Assembly (NCBI GenBank): GCA_042088665.1
Contig: JBELMB010000039.1
Location: forward strand, 1-36,373
DNA length: 36,373 nt
Source: JBELMB01 sp042088665
GTDB taxonomy: Bacteria > Pseudomonadota > Alphaproteobacteria > Rhodobacterales > Rhodobacteraceae
Reading direction: 5' to 3'
Shown: piece after piece, positions 7,996 through 16,259 of the stretch
Numbering within the stretch: the stretch's first letter is position 1
How the letters are laid out: every line of letters starts with the position of its first letter
Program-made: the position numbers and the translations under genes
The notes under the pieces: generated by a model
What the model was told of the DNA's origin: nothing
Database searches by the model: none
What the model saw: the letters and a program-made list of their open reading frames with translations, nothing else

Positions 7996-10246
7996 TGCGA
8001 CGGTTTTGCGCCTGACCCGCAGCCGTTTCATTGCTGGCCACCGGGCGCGTCGGGCCATAGCCAACCGTGTCGATCAACTCGCTTGGCACGCCGCGCTTGA
8101 CCAGTTCCGCCGCGACCGCATCCGCGCGTTCCTGACTGAGCCGCATGTTGTAACTCAGCGCGCCGGAGCTGTCGGTGTGCCCCTCGACACCCACCGCGAA
8201 GGAGGCCTCGAGCGTGCAGACCCGCGCCACCGCCGCCAAAAGGTTTGCCCCGCGGATCGACCGCGCATCCAGCCGCGCGCCACCGGACACAAAGCGCACC
8301 GGCTCCTGCGCAATGGCCAGTTCGGTCTGGCGCGCACATTCGGCGACAGAAGGCTCGAATTCCAGCACCGGCAACCAGAAGCCCGCCACAAAGACCTGCC
8401 GCAAGCCAAGCGCCATGTTCTCACGCTCCGTGCCTTCGGGGGGCAAATCGGTGAGCAGCCGCAGGGCGGCGGTGTCGGACGGGGTCAGCACGGCCTCCAC
8501 CTCTGGCGTGATCAGCGGCAGGTCGACACCCGGCGACAAGACCGCCGTCATCGACAGCGCGGCGGGTGACAGGGAGATGTCCAGCCGCTCTGCCTCCCCC
8601 AGCCATGGGGCAACGCGTTCCAGCACGGCGCGGGCTTGCGGCATCGCGATCTCTGCATCCTGCGACGGGGCGCCCGTCACCGTCTGCAGGCCGAGGATCT
8701 CCACCGCCTGCGCCGCCGTCAGATCCGACGGCAGCGTGCCCGCGATGGCAAATCCGGTTTCCGGGCGATAGGTCAGCTGCGCGCCCAGCAGCTTGCCGTC
8801 GTCCTCAAGCGTGACATAGCTGCGAATGTCATCGCCCTGTGCCAATCCGGACAAACGGCCATAGACCCGGTCCGCGGTCTCGGGATCAGGCAGCACCGCG
8901 TCCACGGTGACGGCCTCTTCCTCCAGCAGGATCGCGCCTTCGACAACGTCAGGAAAGACCTCCAGCAGCGCATCGACCCCATCGGTCCAGCCGGTTGTGT
9001 CGGGATAGGGCGATTGCCGCAGATCCGAGACATCGGCACCGGGATCAAGCTTTTCAGCCACTTCGGCCACGCTGCGCTCCCGCGGGAGGACACCGGCCGC
9101 ACGCACATCGCCGCTGATGCGTTCGAGCTGGATCCAGAAGGGCTCCGGATCGGTTTCGGGCAGTTCCGAGACGCGGATCACGTGGCTTTGCGGCAGGGCG
9201 GCGCGCAGGCTGTCGACCTCTGCGCGCATCCGGTCGTCACCGCGCAGCGCGCTCAGCACCACCGCCCCTTCGGAGACGAGGGCGGTGCCGCGTTCAGCCG
9301 CGGCAATGACCGCAACGGCGCCACGCATGGCGGTGGCCAGATGCGGCTGGTCGGGCGTGGCGAGCCCCTCGGCCAGTTCCAGTTCCTGAACGCTGTCAAA
9401 AGCACCGCTCAGCTCGGCCGCGGGCAGGGTTGGCGGCAGCTTGCCCTGCAACAGGACACCGCGGCGGGGATGGCGTTCGGCCACCAGCATGAAGGGCGCG
9501 CCATCGTCGATCACGGTCAGCTCAAGCGTCAGGTCCAGTGTGTCCGGAAAGGCGGCAAGGCGCTCTTCGACGTCGCGGGCCTCTTCAGGCCAGGTGGCGG
9601 TGCCGGTCAGGCGCGCGCCCTCCGGCGAGAGCGCGATATCGACCATGGCGAGGTCCTGCGCGGCCTCGACCAGCAACAGGACAGTGGCATCCCAAGCCTC
9701 GAACGGCGGGCCACCGGACTGGGCGAGCCCATCCAGCGGCAGCCCGGTCAGCGCGGCAAGCCGATCCCGCGTGGCCCCGTTGACCACGTGCCCCGAGAGC
9801 ACCGGTGCCTCGGCCTGGGATGTCTGAGCCTCGGATGTCTGATCCGCTGGCGTCTGGTTCTCCGGCGTCTGGCCCTCGGCGGCCTGGCCTTCGGGTATCT
9901 GGTCTTCGGGCAGCATCCCGCGGCGCAGTTCAAACGCAAAATTCGGGGCGCGCGGCAGGACGTTCAACCTTGAGTTCAGCGTCTCGACACCGGGGATCTC
10001 CCGCAGGGCGGCCTCTAACGCGCGACGGTCCTGCTGGCTGGGCATGTCGCCGGAAACGGTGATGGCACGCCCCGAGACCTTCAACGTCAGGGTCTGCGGC
10101 ACATCGGCAAGGATAACCTGCGCCTGCGCCCGCAACCCGGCCTCCACGGCGGGTTCGTCGCTGGGCACCTCGAACATGCCCAGACCCGCGAGGGCGAGAA
10201 AGATCACCAACGCAGCGATCGCTTCGACCAAGGCTTTTGACGTCAT
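7955..10246 (-). CDS. BON domain and OmpA C-terminal domain envelope protein
   Basis: Envelope protein of 763 residues. One N-terminal hydrophobic segment (about 7-25) anchors it or acts as an uncleaved signal. A BON-like domain follows (about 38-98, with TLKVSGRAITVSGDM). A Gln/Glu/Thr/Pro linker at 113-147 is made of seven pentapeptides (PEDQI, PEGQA, AEGQT and so on). The middle holds further repeated alpha/beta BON-like segments. The C-terminal OmpA domain binds peptidoglycan: GHTDSSGALSYNMRLSQERA and GYGPTRPVASN... AQNRRI include the Asp and Arg that contact diaminopimelate. It probably links the inner membrane to the cell wall. The architecture is common in Rhodobacteraceae but its role is unknown. 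Its 3' end overlaps the flavoprotein gene. Confidence 0.88.
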   Translation of the reverse strand: MTSKALVEAIAALVIFLALAGLGMFEVPSDEPAVEAGLRAQAQVILADVPQTLTLKVSGRAITVSGDMPSQQDRRALEAALREIPGVETLNSRLNVLPRAPNFAFELRRGMLPEDQIPEGQAAEGQTPENQTPADQTSEAQTSQAEAPVLSGHVVNGATRDRLAALTGLPLDGLAQSGGPPFEAWDATVLLLVEAAQDLAMVDIALSPEGARLTGTATWPEEARDVEERLAAFPDTLDLTLELTVIDDGAPFMLVAERHPRRGVLLQGKLPPTLPAAELSGAFDSVQELELAEGLATPDQPHLATAMRGAVAVIAAAERGTALVSEGAVVLSALRGDDRMRAEVDSLRAALPQSHVIRVSELPETDPEPFWIQLERISGDVRAAGVLPRERSVAEVAEKLDPGADVSDLRQSPYPDTTGWTDGVDALLEVFPDVVEGAILLEEEAVTVDAVLPDPETADRVYGRLSGLAQGDDIRSYVTLEDDGKLLGAQLTYRPETGFAIAGTLPSDLTAAQAVEILGLQTVTGAPSQDAEIAMPQARAVLERVAPWLGEAERLDISLSPAALSMTAVLSPGVDLPLITPEVEAVLTPSDTAALRLLTDLPPEGTERENMALGLRQVFVAGFWLPVLEFEPSVAECARQTELAIAQEPVRFVSGGARLDARSIRGANLLAAVARVCTLEASFAVGVEGHTDSSGALSYNMRLSQERADAVAAELVKRGVPSELIDTVGYGPTRPVASNETAAGQAQNRRITLQWQDQGQQPE
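9806..9910 (-). repeat. Seven 15-bp coding repeats (pentapeptide linker)
   Basis: Within the BON/OmpA gene, 105 bp encode seven consecutive pentapeptides of the form (P/A/S)E(D/G/N)Q(T/I/A). Copies diverge at the DNA level, so the array is old or under replacement. It lies between the BON domain and the central region and probably forms a flexible periplasmic linker. Confidence 0.75.
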
Positions 10247-10483
10247 CCAAGCCCCCTGTTGCCACGCCCCTGTTGCCGGTTGTCGTCAGCCTAAAGCATG
10301 TCGCGGCGAAGTGGGACCCGGATTTACAGGGCCCCGGGACGCCGCGGGCGATGCCTTGGATAAGGCCCACAAACCGCCGTGTGTCTTCGGGCATTGGTCG
10401 CTTGGGCTGAACACGGGCGCGCCGCGCTGGCCGCCCGGCTGGCAAAGGCACCAGACCGCCAAAAAGCGGCCTGTGCCCGCGGC

Positions 10484-11347
10484 TCAGACAGCGACCTTGC
10501 GGCTTTCGTCGAGATAGATCTCGCGCAGGCGTGCGGCGCGTGCACCCGGTGTGCCGTCCCCCAGCGCCACGCCGTCGATCTCCACCACCGGCATGACAAA
10601 GGAGGAGGCAGACGTGATGAAGGCCTCATCGGCGGTCTGTGCCTCCGCGATGGTAAAGTTGCGCTCTTCGACCTCCATCTGGGCTTCTTGCGCAAACCGC
10701 AGCACGGCGGCGCGGGTGATCCCGTGCAGGATATCGTTCGACAGGGCGCGCGTGACGATCTTGTTGCCCTTGATGAAATAGGCGTTGTTGCTGGTGCCCT
10801 CGGTCACATAGCCGTCCATCACCATCCAGGCATCATCCGCCCCGGCCTTCTTGGCCATCATCTTGCCCATGGAGGGGTACAGCAGTTGCACCGTCTTGAT
10901 GTCGCGGCGGCCCCAGCGCTGATCCTCGATCGAGATGATCTTCAGCCCTTTCAACGCGGCGGGGCTGTTGGCGAGCCCCGGCTTGTTCTGGGTAAAGAGC
11001 ACGATGGTCGGCGCGCAGGTTTCGGGATCGGGAAAGACAAAATCCCGGTCGCCCGGCGCGCCCCGCGAGATCTGCAGATAGATCAGGCCTTCGTCGATCT
11101 CGTTGAGCCGCACCAGCTCGCGGTGGATCTCCAGCAGCTCTTCCTTGGTGGTGGGGTTTCCCATGTCCAACTCTGTCAGCGAACGGTCGAGCCGCGTCGC
11201 GTGCCCGTCGAAATCCACCAGTTTGCCCCCCAGCACCGAGGTGACCTCATAGACGCCGTCGGCCATCAGGAAGGCGCGGTCAAAGATAGAGATCTTTGCC
11301 TCGTGTTCGGGCAGGTACTCTCCGTTGACGTAAACGGTGCGGGTCAT
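10484..11347 (-). CDS. D-amino-acid (D-alanine) transaminase, class IV
   Basis: PLP enzyme of 287 residues, fold type IV. The catalytic Lys151 is in RRDIKTVQLL, the sequence characteristic of D-amino-acid transaminases. The phosphate- and substrate-binding loop is TEGTSNNAYF (182-191), and YLQISRGAPGDRDF matches the D-enzyme subgroup more than branched-chain transaminases. It interconverts D-alanine or D-glutamate with 2-oxo acids in the cytoplasm. An upstream in-frame ATG at 11404 would add 19 Pro/Arg-rich residues; the ATG at 11347 has GAGGAG at proper spacing and starts the family-like MTRTVYVNGEY. The gene lies about 1.4 kb from dgcA on the same strand, which supports a D-amino-acid role. 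Confidence 0.9.
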   Translation of the reverse strand: MTRTVYVNGEYLPEHEAKISIFDRAFLMADGVYEVTSVLGGKLVDFDGHATRLDRSLTELDMGNPTTKEELLEIHRELVRLNEIDEGLIYLQISRGAPGDRDFVFPDPETCAPTIVLFTQNKPGLANSPAALKGLKIISIEDQRWGRRDIKTVQLLYPSMGKMMAKKAGADDAWMVMDGYVTEGTSNNAYFIKGNKIVTRALSNDILHGITRAAVLRFAQEAQMEVEERNFTIAEAQTADEAFITSASSFVMPVVEIDGVALGDGTPGARAARLREIYLDESRKVAV

Positions 11348-11400
11348 GGGCGGGCTCCTCGGATCATTGGGTCTGGGTGTGGCCTTCGCCACGCGAAAGG

Positions 11401-12081
11401 TCAAGCCGGGGGCGGCTGGAGCGGGTCGCGCAGGTGGGCAGGGTCAAGCTGTTTGTCACGGATCAGGTGCTGGAGGGTCAACGCGACAGAGAGCGCATCC
11501 CCAAGTGCATCATGCGCCCCTGTCGCAGGGGTGCCATTGCCGGGTCCCGAGGGGTCGGAAGTGGCCCCATCGCCCGCGGCCAGACCGAAATGCTGCAAAA
11601 GCGTGTTGCTGCGCAGGGTCACGATGACCTCTTCCGGGACACCGGCGTGCAGCATGACGCGCGCGGCATTGCCAAAACGCGTCACAGGCAGCGGCGGCGC
11701 GACGCCTGCGACGTAGCAACTGATGGCCAGCATGTGGAATTCATCCTTGCCCCAGGACCACAGTGGCGCGGAGCCGGCGAAGTCCGCGAGATCGGACAGC
11801 GCCTGTGGCAGCGGGACACCCTCGGCCCTCATCCGCGCCTCGGTCACCCCGGTCAGTTTGCTGAAAAACGCGGGCAAGGGCGCCTCACCGCCGCCGCGCA
11901 GCGGTGGCTGGACCACGCGTTCAAAGCGGACGCCGATCTCAGCGGTCTCGTCGAGTGCAAGCTTGACCGCGCCGATCTGGGCAATGACCGGGTCCGGGTC
12001 ACGCGGACCACACCAGAACCGCTGTGGCGCCGCCGGGACGGTCAGGAACTCGCAGTCAAAGATCACCGCCTCCGGAGCCAT
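11401..12081 (-). CDS. DEDDh 3'-5' exonuclease domain protein
   Basis: Protein of 226 residues with the RNase T/DnaQ-like exonuclease fold. Exo I is FDCEFLTV (D9, E11), the next strand is IAQIGAVKL, Exo II has the WSWGKDEFHML region, and Exo III is GAHDALGDALSVA with the His-x4-Asp pair of the DEDDh type. A two-metal 3'-5' exonuclease acting on DNA or RNA ends is expected; the target is unknown. Its ATG comes two bases after the stop of the Nudix gene, and the Nudix end supplies AAGGGG as ribosome site, so the two are translationally coupled. The tail QPPPA is short and probably disordered. Confidence 0.85.
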   Translation of the reverse strand: MAPEAVIFDCEFLTVPAAPQRFWCGPRDPDPVIAQIGAVKLALDETAEIGVRFERVVQPPLRGGGEAPLPAFFSKLTGVTEARMRAEGVPLPQALSDLADFAGSAPLWSWGKDEFHMLAISCYVAGVAPPLPVTRFGNAARVMLHAGVPEEVIVTLRSNTLLQHFGLAAGDGATSDPSGPGNGTPATGAHDALGDALSVALTLQHLIRDKQLDPAHLRDPLQPPPA

Positions 12082-12083
12082 TT

Positions 12084-12665
12084 CTACCCCTTCGGCATCA
12101 CGTAAAGCGCCACGTAGTGCAGCAGGACAACGGTCTTTCCGTCACGGATCCTGCCGTCCTTCACCATCGTGAGCGCCTCGGCCAGCGGGATATCGAGGAT
12201 CTCGATCTCTTCGCCCTCTTCGTGCAAACCGCCGCGCCGCGCCTGCGCCTCTTCGGCACTGTAGCGCGCCACGAAATAGTGCAGCTTTTCCGTGACCGAG
12301 CCCGGCGCCATGTACAACTGGAACACCGGTTGCGGCGTGGTCAGCGTCAGACCCAGTTCCTCTTGGGCCTCGCCACGAATGCGGTCCTCGGGCGCAGCAT
12401 CGTCAAGCAGCCCGGCGGCGGCCTCGATCAGGTGCGGGTCGCCGTCGCCCTTGTAGGCCACGGGCCAGCGAAACTGGCGGCCCAGCAGAACGTGCCGACG
12501 GTCCGGATCATAGGGGAGCAACACCGCGCCATCACCGCGGTCATAGGTCTCGCGCCACTGCTCGACCGAAGTGCCATCCTCAAAGGTCAGCCGCAGCTTC
12601 GTCGTCTTCAGCGTTGCCCAATTGCTGGACAACACCACCGTGTCGAGAACATCCCATTGGGTCAT
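12084..12665 (-). CDS. Nudix hydrolase (NudK/ADP-ribose pyrophosphatase-like)
   Basis: Nudix protein of 193 residues. The Nudix box is GLLDDAAPEDRIRGEAQEEL followed by GL. The metal-binding EAxxE(E)LG core is intact, but the usual Arg before it is Gly, and the first conserved Glu of the box is Ala with one residue fewer in the spacer. The N-terminal half (ATLKTTKLRLTFEDG, then VEQWRETYDRGDGA) is like the NudK/GDP-mannose or ADP-sugar pyrophosphatase group. Cytoplasmic hydrolysis of a nucleoside diphosphate sugar is likely. ATG at 12665 has AAAGGAG upstream. The exonuclease gene follows at 2 bp. A three-copy 14-bp repeat lies just upstream. Confidence 0.9.
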   Translation of the reverse strand: MTQWDVLDTVVLSSNWATLKTTKLRLTFEDGTSVEQWRETYDRGDGAVLLPYDPDRRHVLLGRQFRWPVAYKGDGDPHLIEAAAGLLDDAAPEDRIRGEAQEELGLTLTTPQPVFQLYMAPGSVTEKLHYFVARYSAEEAQARRGGLHEEGEEIEILDIPLAEALTMVKDGRIRDGKTVVLLHYVALYVMPKG

Positions 12666-12715
12666 GACAAGCTCCTTTGCGCCGGGTCCCCGGGTGCATT
12701 TGCGCGGCCCATGGG

Positions 12716-12757
12716 TTCTGGTCCATATATTCTGGCCCATTTATTCTGGGCCATTTG
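12716..12757. repeat. Three tandem 14-bp repeats upstream of the Nudix gene
   Basis: Three adjacent units (12716-12729, 12730-12743, 12744-12757) share TTCTGG(T/C/G)CCAT(A/T)TA. They fill part of the gap between dgcA and the Nudix gene. One of several intergenic arrays of similar period in this window. Confidence 0.85.
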
Positions 12758-12777
12758 CGCACCCCCGGTGGCGCGTG

Positions 12778-13740
12778 TCAGCCCCACAAGGCGCGCGACG
12801 GCGGGTGTACGCCCAGACCGTCGTACTGCAGGGGGGCCGCGCGGTCCTCAGCCAACAAAAGCGGGCCGTCAAGATCGGTGAACTCGGCCCCTTGCGCCAG
12901 AAGGACCGCAGGCGCCATCGCCAGCGAAGACCCGACCATGCAGCCGATCATGACATCGAACCCCGCGGCCCGGGCCTGCGCCTTCAGCGCAAGTGCTTCG
13001 GTCAGGCCGCCGGTCTTGTCGAGCTTGACGTTGACCATGTCGTACTTGCCCTTGAGCGCGGGCAGCGAAGCGCGATCGTGACAGCTTTCGTCGGCACAGA
13101 TCGGCACCGGGCGGGCCAGCCCCAGCAAAGCGGCGTCCTGATGGGCGGGCAACGGCTGTTCGACAAGCGCCACGCCGAGGCGCAGCAGATGTGGGGCGAG
13201 ATCGGCATAGACCTCCGCGCTCCACCCCTCGTTGGCGTCGATGATGATCCGGGCGTCCGGTGCGCCGCGGCGCACTGCCTCCAAACGGGGCATGTCATCC
13301 GGCGTGCCGAGCTTGATCTTCAACAGTGGTCGGGCCGCGTGTTTGCGCGCAGCGCGGAACATATCGTCCGGCGTGCCCAGCGACAGGGTAAAGGCAGTGA
13401 TCTCCGGCCGGGGCGCAGGCAGACCCGCGAGTTCCCAGACCCGTTTGCCACTGCGCTTCGCCTCCCAGTCCCAAAGTGCACAATCCACCGCGTTGCGCGC
13501 CGCGCCGGGAGGCAAGGCCTCCTGCAAGGTGCTGCGGTCGATGTCCTCCGGCAGGGCCGCGATCTGCGCCGTGACACTGTCGAGACTTTCGTCATAGCGC
13601 TTGTAGGGCACGCATTCGCCCTGCCCGGTCATCCCGTCGCGCGTCACGGTCACCGTCAGGACCTGTGCCTCGGTCCGTGCGCCACGGCTGATCACAAAGG
13701 CTTCCGCCAGTTGAAAGGCCTCGCGCGCCACATTGATCAT
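12778..13740 (-). CDS. dgcA: N-acetyl-D-glutamate racemase DgcA (enolase superfamily)
   Basis: Enolase-superfamily epimerase of 320 residues in the dipeptide epimerase/DgcA group. The acid-base lysines sit in LLKIKL (KxK 141-143) and VKLDKTGG (239-242). The metal ligands are D168 (IDANEGW), E194 (LVEQPL) and D217 (CADES). The C-terminal IGCMVGSSLAMAPA is the subgroup signature. In the DgcN-DgcA pathway this enzyme converts N-acetyl-D-glutamate to N-acetyl-L-glutamate. Without dgcN alongside it would be called an L-Ala-D/L-Glu epimerase; the adjacent dgcN decides the name. ATG at 13740 has GGGAGG upstream. The 216-bp gap to dgcN holds three 14-bp repeats. Confidence 0.88.
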   Translation of the reverse strand: MINVAREAFQLAEAFVISRGARTEAQVLTVTVTRDGMTGQGECVPYKRYDESLDSVTAQIAALPEDIDRSTLQEALPPGAARNAVDCALWDWEAKRSGKRVWELAGLPAPRPEITAFTLSLGTPDDMFRAARKHAARPLLKIKLGTPDDMPRLEAVRRGAPDARIIIDANEGWSAEVYADLAPHLLRLGVALVEQPLPAHQDAALLGLARPVPICADESCHDRASLPALKGKYDMVNVKLDKTGGLTEALALKAQARAAGFDVMIGCMVGSSLAMAPAVLLAQGAEFTDLDGPLLLAEDRAAPLQYDGLGVHPPSRALWG

Positions 13741-13802
13741 CGTTTCACCTCCCGGTTGTTCTGGGGCCTGCCCGCTGTCATCAGGCTCAGGGAACAGGGC
13801 CC

Positions 13803-13844
13803 CATCAGACGGGCCACATCAGACAGCCACCATCAGACGGGCCC
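13803..13844. repeat. Three tandem 14-bp repeats between dgcA and dgcN
   Basis: Units at 13803, 13817 and 13831 share CATCAGAC followed by GGGCC(A/C) or AGCCAC. The array has the same period as the one at 12716 but an unrelated sequence. Confidence 0.85.
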
Positions 13845-13956
13845 CAGCGGGACGGCGGGTGGGGCGGCGTTGCCAAAGGCAACCAGCGCCAGCCCGCCGA
13901 ACACCACTCCACGGCAAAGTCCGTATCCGGACCGGCGCCCCTCTCCGTGACCCGTC

Positions 13957-14958
13957 TTACAGCGCCGCCAGCGCCGCCGCCAGACGTGCCGCACCATGCC
14001 GGAACGGATCGACCGTGGGCAGGCCCAGCTGCGCCTCGACCTCGGCGCAATACTCCGCGGCCTCCGCCTCGCCCATGTGCTGGGTGTTGATCGACACCCC
14101 GGCGACAACGCATCCAGGGTTCGCGACCCGCGCCATGGCCAGCGCCGACTCACGCACCGCCTCCAGCGACGGCAGCTTGTAATCCGGCAGTCCGCGCATA
14201 TGGGTGCGCGTCGGTTCGTGACACAGGATCAGCGCATCCGGCTGCCCGCCGTGGATCAGCGCCATGCTCACTCCGGAAAAGCTGACGTGGTACAGGCTGC
14301 CCTGCCCCTCGATCACATCCCAGTGGTCAGCATCATTCGCTGGCGTCAGCCACTCGATCGACCCCGCCATGAAATCTGCCACCACCGCATCCAGCGGCAC
14401 CCCGTCGCCGGTGATCAGGATCCCGGTCTGACCGGTGGCCCGGAACGTGCTTTTCATCCCCGCCTCGCGCATGGATTTGTCGAGCGCCAGCGTGGTGTAC
14501 ATCTTTCCGACGGAACAATCCGTGCCCACGGCCAGCACCCGCTTGCCGCTGCGCGGCTTGCCATCCGCGATCGGAAACGCAACCTCGGGCACGCGCACGT
14601 CGTGCAGCGACCGCCCCGTCGCCGCAGCCACCGCCACGAGGTCCGCCTCGTCGCGCAGCAGGTTGTGCAGGCCGGAAGCAAGGTCCAGCCCCTCTTCCAA
14701 GGCCTGCACAAGCACCTTTTTCCACGCCGGGCTGATCACGCCGCCACGGTTGGCCACCCCCACGACAAGGGTCTTGGCTCCGGCCGCCACGGCCGCAGCC
14801 AGGTCCATGTCCTGCAGACCAAGATCGGCCTTGCAGCCCTCCATCCGGTACTGGCCGACGCAGTTCTCCGGACGCCAGTCGCGGATCCCCTGTGCCACTT
14901 TTGCGGCCAGGGCGTCGGGAGCATCCCCCAGAAACAACAGGTACGGCGTTTCGATCAT
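13957..14958 (-). CDS. dgcN: D-glutamate N-acetyltransferase DgcN (DUF1611)
   Basis: Member of DUF1611, 333 residues. An N-terminal Rossmann-like domain (about 1-125, ending LHDVRVPEVAFPI) is followed by a P-loop-type domain with GTDCSVGK (145-152), then TGQTGILITGDGVPLDAVVADF and VIEGQGSL. DgcN proteins acetylate D-glutamate with acetyl-CoA, and DgcA then epimerises the product; this is a known route for D-glutamate use in marine bacteria. ATG at 14958 is chosen because GGAG lies 5 bases upstream; an in-frame start at 14973 is less likely. It is first in a minus-strand group dgcN, dgcA, Nudix, exonuclease, transaminase. Confidence 0.88.
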   Translation of the reverse strand: MIETPYLLFLGDAPDALAAKVAQGIRDWRPENCVGQYRMEGCKADLGLQDMDLAAAVAAGAKTLVVGVANRGGVISPAWKKVLVQALEEGLDLASGLHNLLRDEADLVAVAAATGRSLHDVRVPEVAFPIADGKPRSGKRVLAVGTDCSVGKMYTTLALDKSMREAGMKSTFRATGQTGILITGDGVPLDAVVADFMAGSIEWLTPANDADHWDVIEGQGSLYHVSFSGVSMALIHGGQPDALILCHEPTRTHMRGLPDYKLPSLEAVRESALAMARVANPGCVVAGVSINTQHMGEAEAAEYCAEVEAQLGLPTVDPFRHGAARLAAALAAL

Positions 14959-14992
14959 GGTTTTCTCCAGCAAGCAGATCTCGCGGCATCAT

Positions 14993-15147
14993 GCGCAATG
15001 ATCGGCGCAATTGGCTTGCATTTCCGGCTTCACACCCTCGGCTGGCGCAAAATTCTACGGTCAGATCGCCCTTACGCCGAAGAATTATGCACGCATCTCG
15101 TCAGCCGCGGGCCAGCGTCTTTTGCTGCAGGTGCATTTCGCTTGCGC
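14993..15147. promoter_or_regulatory. Cluster of GCGCAA half-sites in the dgcN-mcl1 divergent region
   Basis: GCGCAA occurs at 14993-14998, 15005-15010 and 15045-15050, and its reverse complement TTGCGC at 15142-15147. Four hits in about 155 bp are well above the chance level for this composition. TTGC/GCAA half-sites are used by some fatty-acid and propionate regulators of the XRE/RamB type in alphaproteobacteria; linking them to that family is speculative. Confidence 0.35.
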
Positions 15148-15170
15148 AGCATTTCGTAATTTAATAACTC
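15142..15170 (+). promoter_or_regulatory. Possible promoter of mcl1
   Basis: TTGCGC (15142-15147) and TAACTC (15165-15170) are spaced 17 bp in an AT-rich patch that stands out from its GC-rich surroundings, 45 bp before the mcl1 start. The match to the sigma-70 consensus is weak. Confidence 0.35.
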
Positions 15171-15214
15171 AAAGCCCGAGCAAGACGAAATTTCCTTACC
15201 CTCAGGAGTCACCC

Positions 15215-16174
15215 ATGTCCTTCCGTCTCCAACCTCCGGCCCCTGCCTGTCCCAACCGCTGCCAGCTTTTTGGCCCCGGGTCGCGCGTGGCGCTGTTTGA
15301 AAAGATGGCCGCCAGCGCTGCGGATGTGATCAACATCGATCTCGAGGATTCCGTCGCCCCCTCCGACAAGGACGCTGCCCGCGAAAACACCATTCAGGCC
15401 AGCCACGACGTGGATTGGGGCAACAAGACCCTGTCGGTGCGCATCAATGGTCTCGATACGCCCTTCTGGTACCGCGACGTGGTCGATCTGATGGAAAAAG
15501 GCGCCGAGCGCATCGACCGCATCATGATCCCAAAGGCGGGTTGTGCCGCTGACCTTTACGCAGTCGACGCGCTCGTCACTTCGATCGAGCGCGCAAAGGG
15601 CCGCACCAAGCCGGTGAAATTCGAATGCATCATCGAGACATCGGCAGGCATCTCACACGTCGAGGAAATCGCCGCAGCCTCCCCCCGGCTGGAAGCCATG
15701 AGCCTCGGCGCCGCGGATTTCGCCGCGTCCATGGGCATGGCGACAACCGGCATCGGCGGCACGCAAGAGAACTATTACATGCACCGCGAAGGCACAAAGC
15801 ACTGGTCCGATCCATGGCACTGGGCGCAGGCCGCCATTGTCGCCGCCTGCCGCACGCATGGGGTCTTGCCGGTGGATGGCCCGTTTGGCGATTTCTCTGA
15901 CGATGACGGTTTCCGCGCACAGGCACTGCGCTCTGCGACGCTGGGCATGGTGGGCAAATGGGCCATTCATCCCAAGCAGATCGCATTGGCCAATGAGGTC
16001 TTCACCCCCTCGGACGCCGCCGTCACAGAGGCGCGCGAGATCCTCACCGCCATGGAAGAGGCCAAGGCCCGGGGCGAAGGGGCGACGACCTACAAGGGCA
16101 AACTGATCGACATTGCCTCGATCAAACAGGCCGAAGTGATCGTAAAGCAGGCGGAAATGATCGCGGGCCAATAG
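15215..16174 (+). CDS. mcl1: L-malyl-CoA/beta-methylmalyl-CoA lyase Mcl1
   Basis: CitE-like TIM-barrel lyase of 319 residues, closely resembling Rhodobacter Mcl1 from the first residues (MSFRLQP) to the end (SIKQAEVIVKQAEMI). Mg2+ ligands fit E141 (CIIETSAG) and D168 (GAADFAAS); the CoA-contacting Arg76 is in SVRINGLD. The family reversibly cleaves malyl-CoA to glyoxylate and acetyl-CoA, and beta-methylmalyl-CoA to glyoxylate and propionyl-CoA, as in the ethylmalonyl-CoA pathway and related acetate assimilation. The frame is open from 15011, but the ATG at 15215 has AGGAG upstream and matches the family start. Monocistronic, divergent from dgcN. Confidence 0.95.
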   Translation: MSFRLQPPAPACPNRCQLFGPGSRVALFEKMAASAADVINIDLEDSVAPSDKDAARENTIQASHDVDWGNKTLSVRINGLDTPFWYRDVVDLMEKGAERIDRIMIPKAGCAADLYAVDALVTSIERAKGRTKPVKFECIIETSAGISHVEEIAAASPRLEAMSLGAADFAASMGMATTGIGGTQENYYMHREGTKHWSDPWHWAQAAIVAACRTHGVLPVDGPFGDFSDDDGFRAQALRSATLGMVGKWAIHPKQIALANEVFTPSDAAVTEAREILTAMEEAKARGEGATTYKGKLIDIASIKQAEVIVKQAEMIAGQ

Positions 16175-16230
16175 CGGACGGCAGGGCCGAAGCTTGCCAG
16201 ACATCCCTGCGGATGGGCAGGCCGACAAGA

Positions 16231-16258
16231 TCACGAAGGCCTGACCGGGCTTTCGTGA
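16231..16258 (+). terminator. Hairpin downstream of mcl1
   Basis: Arms 16231-16241 and 16248-16258 pair over 11 positions including one G-U pair, with a 6-base loop, 57 bases after the mcl1 stop. No T-run follows, so intrinsic termination is uncertain. Confidence 0.4.
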
Positions 16259-16259
16259 C

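Noticed and set aside
8636..11716. Two 445-codon plus-strand ORFs opposite the OmpA-family and transaminase genes
   Set aside because: Antisense shadows; the minus-strand genes carry unmistakable motifs.
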